Source: Macrostomum hystrix
Lineage: Eukaryota > Platyhelminthes > Macrostomidae
Direction of reading: 5' to 3'
NCBI GenBank assembly: GCA_950097015.1
Contig: CATNEN010000003.1
Location: forward strand, 10,522,501 to 10,586,500
DNA length: 64,000 nucleotides
Part shown: one piece after another, positions 60,301 to 64,000 of the stretch
Layout of the letters: every line of letters begins with the position of its first letter
How positions within the stretch are numbered: the stretch's first letter is position 1
Position numbers and translations under genes: made by a program
Notes under the pieces: generated by a model
The model's input: the letters and a program-made list of their open reading frames with translations, nothing else
Databases searched by the model: none
Told to the model about the DNA's origin: nothing

Positions 60301-63038
60301 GGAAGAATGACACAGAAAGGGGAAGATAGGGGAAGAATGACACAGAAAGGGGAAGAATGACACAGAAAAGGGGAAGAATTACACAGAAAGGGGAAGATAG
60401 GGGAAGAATGACACAGAAAGGGGAAGATAGGGGAAGAATGACACAGAAAGGGGAACAATGACACAGAAAGGGGGAAGAATTACACAGAAAGGGGAAGATG
60501 GGGGAAGAATGACACAGAAAGGGGAACAATGACACAGAAAGGGGGAAGAATTGCACAGAAAGGGGAAAAATGACACAGAAAGGGGAAGATAGGGGAAGAA
60601 TGACACAGAAAGGGGAACAATGACACAGAAAGGGGGAAGAATTACACAGAAAGGGGGAAGAATTACACAGAAAGGGGAAGATAGGGGAAGAATGACACAG
60701 AAAGGGGGAAGAATGACACAGAAAGGGGGAAGAATGACACAGAAAGGGGAAAGAATGACACAGAAAGGGGAAGATAGGGGAAGAATGGCACAGAAAGGGG
60801 AAGATAGGGGAAGAATGACACAGAAAGGGGAAGATAGGGGAAGAATGACACAGAAAGGGGAAGAATATACGAGCACTTGTTCTCACCTTCAGGAAACTTG
60901 CACTCGCAAGTCAAATTTGATCAAGATTGAGTTCCTTCCTTTTTCGTCTTTGAAAATGAGAAACTTTCAAGTGGAAGAAGCTGTTACTATGAAGCGGGAA
61001 ATAGGTAGCAATGGATTGTTTGGTGCAAGTGCTCACATAAAACTGCCTTACAGCCCGCATCGACCAATCAAAGAGCTTCTAAAGCACATTTCTGGCTGTC
61101 TGCTTCTGCTAACCAAGTCTCGTCCCTCTCTTTCTCTTCCCAACTTCCACCCTGTACTATGCAATTTGCTACCCAAACTTTGGGATTTTTTGGGGATGCT
61201 AAACCCAAAGCCAGGGCTGAAAATTTATGAGCAGGTAGGGCGGCTACGCGTGAGTCACAAAAGTGGAAGGGAGAACACGCATGAGTATAAGTATGAGCAT
61301 CATATTCATGAGTATAGCTGTTGAGGAGATAGGATTGAAAGTCTTTAGGACCGGTTCTATGAAGAGATGGCACATTACCAAGAACCAGGTAGAAGTAAGG
61401 GCATTGTTGTCCTTACAAGAACAGACGGGCACACTCACATTGATGTCACGAAAATTCAAGACATGAAAAACTAAACTTCTTATTTAGTAGCAATGGATTA
61501 GCTAACATGTTAAGGACTTTAGATTTGAGACACTCGAAATCTCATCCTAGAATATTTGAGACACTCGAAATCTCATCCCAGTACATTTGAGACACTCGAA
61601 ATCTCATCCTAGAAGATTTGAAGCACTCGAAATCTCATCCTAGAATATTTGAGACACTCACAATCTCATCCCAGTACATTCAAAACACTCAAAATCTCAT
61701 CCTAGTAGATTTGAGAGACTCAAAATCTCACCTCAGAAGATTTGAGACACCCAAAATCTCACCCCAGTAGATTTCAGACACTCAAAATCTCACCCAGTAG
61801 ATTTGAGACACTCAAAATCTCATCCTACTACATTTGAGACACTCAAAATCTCATTCTAGTAGATTTGAGACACTCGAAATCTCACCCTAGTAGATTTTAG
61901 ACAATTGAAATCTCACCCTAGTAGATTTGAGACGCTCAAAATCTCACACTAGTAGATTTGAGACACTCGGAATCTCACCCTAGTAGATTTGAGACAATCG
62001 AAATCTCACCCTAGTAGATTTGAGACAATTGAAATCTCACCCTAGTAGGTTTGAGACAATCGAAATCTCACCATAGTAGATTTTAGACAATTGAAATCTC
62101 ATCTCACCCTAGTAGATTTGAGACACTCGGAATCTCACCCTAGTAGATTTGAGACAATCGAAATCTCACCCTAGTAGATTTGAGACAATCGAAGTCTCAC
62201 CCTAGTAGGTTTGAGACAATCGAAATCTCACCCTCTCAGTTTTCAAGCTCTCCGCAGATTTAGGCTCCGGTGTGGCCCCGGCCCCGCCGTCTCGAGCTGG
62301 TTCTCGAGCTTCCGGACCTTCGTGAAATTGCGACTCCGTTGATCGGAAAACCAACTGAGATTTTGAGTGTTCCGATTTGACATCATTTTTAGTCGCTTGG
62401 GTAACGATTTTCGAAGCTCTTAAAATCGGCTTTGTTGCTGCCGCGGTTGTTGTCGTTGGTTTTGTTTCTATGGCAACAGTGGGTTGCTGAACCACCCTTG
62501 TACTCGCAGTCGTAGTCTTTGTTTCTACTTTTACAGCCGGGTGTACTTTTGTTTCCATAGAAACAACAGGACGCGGTGATTTTGGCGTCGATTCAATTCG
62601 ACGAGTTTCCATAGCAACTACTAGGTTCAAAGAATTAGACTTTGTTTCCTTGACAACGGTCGGCTTAGACGATGAAGTCACTTGAGTCAAGAGCTCCCGT
62701 TTGAGCCGTTCTCTTTCAGCAACGGAAATTTCTTCTACAACTTTGCTTTCCACTGTGACAGCGGCAATTTGTTTCGTGTCGTTTCTGCCGCGCTGCCTGG
62801 CTTGCAAAAGCAACTCGGGATCAGGAAACGATGCTGAACCTGTCTGCTGCTGCTGCTGCTGTTGAGACGGTGGCGGCAAGCGCTTGACCTGAACTGGTTG
62901 CATATCGGACTCATCCGCACTCACATTATGAGTAGCATTATTAATAGCCGATGAGCTTAACTGATCAATTTTCTGTCTGCGTCTGTTCTGCAAGAAATCG
63001 TCCGGATCGGGCAGAGAATTTGTTGTCTTCGTTGCCAT
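47584..63038 (-). CDS. Low-complexity coiled-coil protein, five exons
   Basis: Exons in transcript order are 63038-62232, 59687-59205, 50008-49680, 48916-47846 and 47743-47584. All four junctions match in phase (0, 0, 2, 2) with GT..AG sites, giving 949 codons. Exon 1 contains two similar LPDPDDFLQNRRR / FPDPELLLQARQRG segments, a short poly-Gln and Thr/Lys-rich repeats of V..ETK. Exon 2 contains an Arg/Glu run (RDRERERERE...) and VQWVRELRDR. Exon 3 and the start of exon 4 form a coiled coil (LRSRQLELDSLTDQLEPLRR, ALERRIAGLERQLTRMQEEN, LESETLRQQLRRLEFEVEKL). Exon 4 has about two dozen consecutive prolines and an acidic Asp stretch. Exon 5 has poly-Gln and ends SARQYADQLVAKYLGSLSGV. I do not recognise the family; a cytoskeletal or centrosomal scaffold is a guess. 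The 9.2-kb intron 2 contains the COLGALT gene on the same strand, so a split into two genes at that intron is the main alternative. Confidence 0.72.
47788..47822 (-). mobile_element. Short SINE-derived fragment in intron 4
   Basis: GGGTAAACTGAAGCAATGCA followed by GAGTTAA matches the conserved SINE centre in copy B. Only about 35 bp survive. Confidence 0.5.
48351..48420 (-). repeat. CCG/CCT tract coding poly-Pro
   Basis: About 70 bp of GGC/GGA triplets on + encode roughly two dozen prolines in exon 4 of the coiled-coil protein. Confidence 0.9.
48975..49440 (-). mobile_element. tRNA-derived SINE, copy B (long form)
   Basis: On the minus strand: head TAGTCTAGTTGTTAGTGCGC, box B GGGTTCGATTCCC, centre TAGCAAGACACTTAACTCTG and TTCAGTTCACCCAGC, then a body and an added 3' section of about 200 bp that includes the region shared with copy C. 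It lies inside intron 3 of the coiled-coil gene, same strand. Confidence 0.85.
50048..51062. repeat. 30-bp minisatellite ATTGAGAGGGGTAGGGATGC
   Basis: About 34 units of 30 bp (core ATTGAGAGGGGTAGGGATGC plus ATTGGATGGG). It lies in intron 2 of the coiled-coil gene about 40 bp from the exon-3 acceptor, and is pyrimidine-rich on the transcribed-sense strand. Confidence 0.97.
51063..51960. other. Intronic spacer with a (CAG)n run
   Basis: Unique sequence with a GCAGCAG run at about 51512-51539. No exon recognised. Confidence 0.4.
51962..53005. repeat. 23-bp minisatellite TCTTCAGGCCTCAGTCCCCTGTG
   Basis: About 45 units of 23 bp (core CTTCAGGCCTCAGTCCCCTG), with variants CCTGGATC, TCATGTG and CACCTG in recurring order. 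Confidence 0.96.
53006..53370. other. AT-rich intronic spacer, nothing recognised
   Basis: No frame, RNA gene or array. Confidence 0.4.
53372..53985. repeat. 15-bp minisatellite GTGTGAGATTAGATG
   Basis: About 41 units of 15 bp (GTGTGAGATTAGATG, GTGTGAGATAAGATG, TTGTGAGATTAGATG). The 15-bp period keeps frames open as HHLIS / EIRWC repeats. Confidence 0.96.
54130..55938 (-). CDS. COLGALT: Procollagen galactosyltransferase (glycosyltransferase family 25), intronless
   Basis: This is a 602-residue single-exon frame from ATG 55938; the frame is open three codons further but without an ATG. The signal peptide is MKLIIVLLSTLLWSLKPASC. The N-terminal glycosyltransferase-A-like domain carries a DxD motif (YLDADVLI, residues 140-147). 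The GT25 domain starts at about residue 335 (FDLVFVINLARRPDRLERM) and includes GEVGCFLSHHAIW and LEDDVRFYPNFEERL (430-444), matching the second acidic motif of the family. The length is close to human COLGALT1 (622). Family members transfer galactose from UDP-Gal to hydroxylysine of collagen in the ER lumen. The protein ends KEIIRN and lacks the C-terminal RDEL retrieval signal of vertebrate enzymes. It lies within intron 2 of the coiled-coil gene on the same strand. Being intronless beside intron-rich genes, it may be a retrocopy, but the frame is intact. Confidence 0.93.
   Translation of the reverse strand: MKLIIVLLSTLLWSLKPASCSLEADDSFVTIAMLVRNKAFALPYTLAGVERFNYNASRLSLLFFVDHTIDNSLTVLRTWQRANLNKYARIQIRSVEPPVEYPGEDSQTLDWISERFIQVLKLRQLALDLARNFASRFVFYLDADVLITNPDTLRHLASRNVSLIAPLLNCSSDPSFGANFWGDIDSETGYYARSATYMDIQKRNRVGLFPVAVIHSAFLLSLSTDATSQFQFFPIPEDYPRHWPIDDLPVMSWAAAKTGIQPVLDNSMHFGVYSNIEDRRLINSNQNISVIDLEAGAFKHALLEFHYHQAGSFAWQPADSLAEFARPPTPRRFGFDLVFVINLARRPDRLERMRYALTLLGIDWQHLAAVDGRQLNASWLQSKGIQSLTGYADPYHGRGLTMGEVGCFLSHHAIWQALANDPGLNRVLVLEDDVRFYPNFEERLQLAKAEADRLRSNWELLYLGRKIMYPDEEVKLPGAEFLASPGYTYWTLGYAITKSGARKLIDQQPLNRLIAVDEYLPVMFDRHPNDKWKSAFQPRNLIALSTAPLLLQPNYYIGMQHYVSDTEGSELIGGERVCRDKGANCSADGDGVKAVEKEIIRN
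55948..56378. other. 5' flank of COLGALT, no further gene recognised
   Basis: Unique sequence. Open frames on both strands (e.g. 56088-56300, -) have no recognisable domain. It presumably contains the COLGALT promoter; no TATA box is evident. Confidence 0.35.
56378..59116. repeat. 20-bp minisatellite TCATTCTTCCCCTTTCTGTG (+ orientation)
   Basis: About 135 units of TCATTCTTCCCCTTTCTGTG in intron 2 of the coiled-coil gene, ending about 90 bp from the exon-2 donor. It is in strict 20-bp register to about 57160, then shows occasional one-base slips. CTTTCTTCTCCTATCTTCC variants mark recurring blocks of about 200-360 bp. Plus-strand frames of 777-954 codons are translations of the array. Confidence 0.98.
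59740..60868. repeat. Same 20-bp minisatellite in inverted orientation
   Basis: About 55 units of GGAAGAATGACACAGAAAGG, with GGGGAAGATA inserts. It is the reverse complement of the 56.4-59.1 kb array. It starts about 55-70 bp upstream (transcript sense) of the exon-2 acceptor of the coiled-coil gene. Confidence 0.97.
60869..61522. other. Intron 1 unique sequence, no exon recognised
   Basis: A minus-strand stretch TTTCCTGAAG|GTGAGAAC at about 60885 resembles a 5' splice site, but no matching in-phase exon was found. Confidence 0.4.
61525..62232. repeat. 31-bp minisatellite containing copies of the exon-1 donor site
   Basis: About 22 units of 31 bp (core GATTTGAGACACTCGAAATC plus TCACCCTAGTA). 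On the transcribed-sense (minus) strand each exon-proximal unit reads AGGGTGAGATTTCG, identical to the exon-1/intron-1 junction AGG|GTGAGATTTCG at 62232/62231. The array runs directly into the exon. Confidence 0.95.
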
Positions 63039-63095
63039 GGAGACCTGATTTTCGATTCTTCGCAATTTTTTTTCTTCCAGAAGCAATTAGATAAG
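63039..63095. promoter_or_regulatory. 57-bp spacer between divergent start codons; acceptor-like site
   Basis: Minus-strand ATG at 63038 and plus-strand ATG at 63096. On + it contains TTTTTTTTCTTCCAG (ending 63080), a strong 3' splice-acceptor look-alike 15 nt before the + ATG. Bidirectional promoter or trans-splice acceptor function is inference. Confidence 0.5.
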
Positions 63096-63154
63096 ATGGC
63101 CGCTGTGGCCGCAGAGGAAGATGACACGTACAAACATAAATTCTTCTGTCATCG
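63096..63154 (+). CDS. First exon of a probable RNF115/RNF126-like RING E3 ligase (partial)
   Basis: This is a short exon too small for ordinary ORF calling. ATG 63096 encodes MAAVAAEEDDTYKHKFFCHR and stops at a donor CG|GTAGGT (63155), phase 2. RNF115/RNF126 proteins begin with a short acidic leader and a zinc finger of the form (R/K)FFCHxC, so KHKFFCH followed by a split Arg codon fits the start of that finger. The rest would lie to the right of the window, after an intron that begins with an 18-bp array. In the family, the N-terminal zinc finger binds ubiquitin and a C-terminal RING-H2 catalyses ubiquitin transfer. Assignment rests on about seven residues plus exon structure, so it is tentative. 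Confidence 0.5.
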
Positions 63155-63159
63155 GTAGG

Positions 63160-63420
63160 TAATATAGCTCAGGCTTAAACTTTCTTCACAAGCCACCCCA
63201 CCCCGCCTTTGTTTGAATAGCCGGCAAGAAAATTTTGCTTTTGTTTAAACAATGGATTACAGGAACACGGCACAGACACAGATCGTGAACTGAAGAACTG
63301 AACATTGCGGTCTGTTTATTTGCGAAACGTTTTAGAAATGCTCAGCTCATTATTTAATTTGAGTTACCTATTAGGTTGCATTGCACTCCGATTTAAGACA
63401 ATAAAATTTCTGATGATAAG
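63160..63420. other. Start of the RNF-like intron, unique sequence
   Basis: No further exon seen before the array. Confidence 0.4.
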
Positions 63421-64000
63421 AACTACACTGAGAAGGGGAAGAATTAGACTGAGGGAGAGAATGAGACTGAGGGAGAGAATGAGACTGAGGGAGAGAATGA
63501 GACTGATAGAGAGAATAAGACTGAGGGAGAGAATGAGACTGATGGAGAGAATGAGACTGATGGAGAGAATGAGACTGATAGAGAGAATGAGACTGAGGGA
63601 GAGAATGAGACTGATGGAGAGAATGAGACTGAGGGAGGGAATGAGACTGAGGGAGAGAATGAGACTGATGGAGAGAATGAGACTGAGGGAGAGAATGAGA
63701 CTGATGGAGAATGGGACTGAGGGAGAGAATGAGGCTGATGGAGAATGAGACTGAGGGAGAGAATGAGACTGATGGAGAATGAGACTGAGGGAGAGAATGA
63801 GACTGAGGGAGAGAATGAGGCTGATGGAGAATGAGACTGAGGGAGAGAATGAGGCTGATGGAGAATGAGACTGAGGGAGAGAATGAGGCTGAGGGAGAGA
63901 ATGAGGCTGATGGAGAATGAGACTGAGGGAGAGAATGAGACTGGGGGAGAGAATGAGGCTGATGGAGAATGAGACTGAGGGAGGGAATGAGACTGAGGGA
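63420..64000. repeat. 18-bp minisatellite GAGACTGAGGGAGAGAAT
   Basis: About 33 units of 18 bp or its 16-bp variant (GATGGAGAATGAGACT), running off the right window edge. It lies inside the first intron of the RNF-like gene. Confidence 0.96.

Noticed and set aside
60873-60905. Extra small exon of the coiled-coil gene
   Set aside because: A GAAG|GTGAGA donor look-alike exists, but no acceptor gives an in-phase exon of length divisible by three.
1-64000. CRISPR arrays
   Set aside because: Many regular repeats are present but there are no unique spacers between them. Units are directly adjacent, and the DNA is eukaryotic.

Overview
The window is nuclear DNA of an invertebrate animal. The evidence is multi-exon genes with GT..AG introns, metazoan-specific families (an ataxin-1 AXH protein, a collagen galactosyltransferase), poly-Q and poly-P tracts, tRNA-derived SINEs and a Ty3/gypsy retrotransposon. 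Exons are GC-rich and the surrounding DNA is AT-rich. Several start codons lie a few bases after an acceptor-like AG, which would fit spliced-leader trans-splicing. A flatworm or other lophotrochozoan is my best guess, but the sequence does not prove it.

Layout: 187-5099 (+) is the 3' part of an LRRC74-like leucine-rich-repeat/EF-hand gene, with 8 exons seen. 6.0-12.2 kb is a giant 13-bp satellite. 15.3-16.5 kb (+) is a divergent AAA protein with degraded catalytic motifs. 18.5-23.6 kb holds two large arrays, of 41-bp and 20-bp units. 25.4-33.8 kb (-) is a two-exon ataxin-1-like gene. Its 7.4-kb intron contains a young Ty3/gypsy element (26567-30883, +) inserted into a 16-bp minisatellite with a CTCAT target duplication. 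34-44 kb is mostly tandem arrays plus SINEs. 44.4-45.9 kb (+) is a two-exon secretory/membrane protein of unknown function. 47.6-63.0 kb (-) is a five-exon coiled-coil protein gene of 949 codons whose large introns carry arrays and, on the same strand, an intronless procollagen galactosyltransferase (54.1-55.9 kb). At 63.1 kb a short (+) first exon resembling the RNF115/RNF126 zinc-finger start lies head-to-head with the coiled-coil gene, the two ATGs only 57 bp apart.

The dominant feature is tandem repetition. More than 30 arrays with units of 13-41 bp fill well over a third of the window, and most introns of any length carry their own array. Nearly all the very long open frames in these arrays (Ser/Leu/Phe-rich, MDAIQNGTADLR-type and so on) are translations of the repeats and are not annotated as genes.

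The most interesting structure is how arrays relate to splicing. Complementary copies of one 20-bp array sit on both sides of exon 2 of the coiled-coil gene. Oppositely oriented 23-bp arrays flank exons 4-5 of the LRRC74-like gene. A 31-bp array in intron 1 of the coiled-coil gene repeats the gene's own 5' splice site many times. These are architectures expected to affect pre-mRNA folding, back-splicing or splice-site choice.
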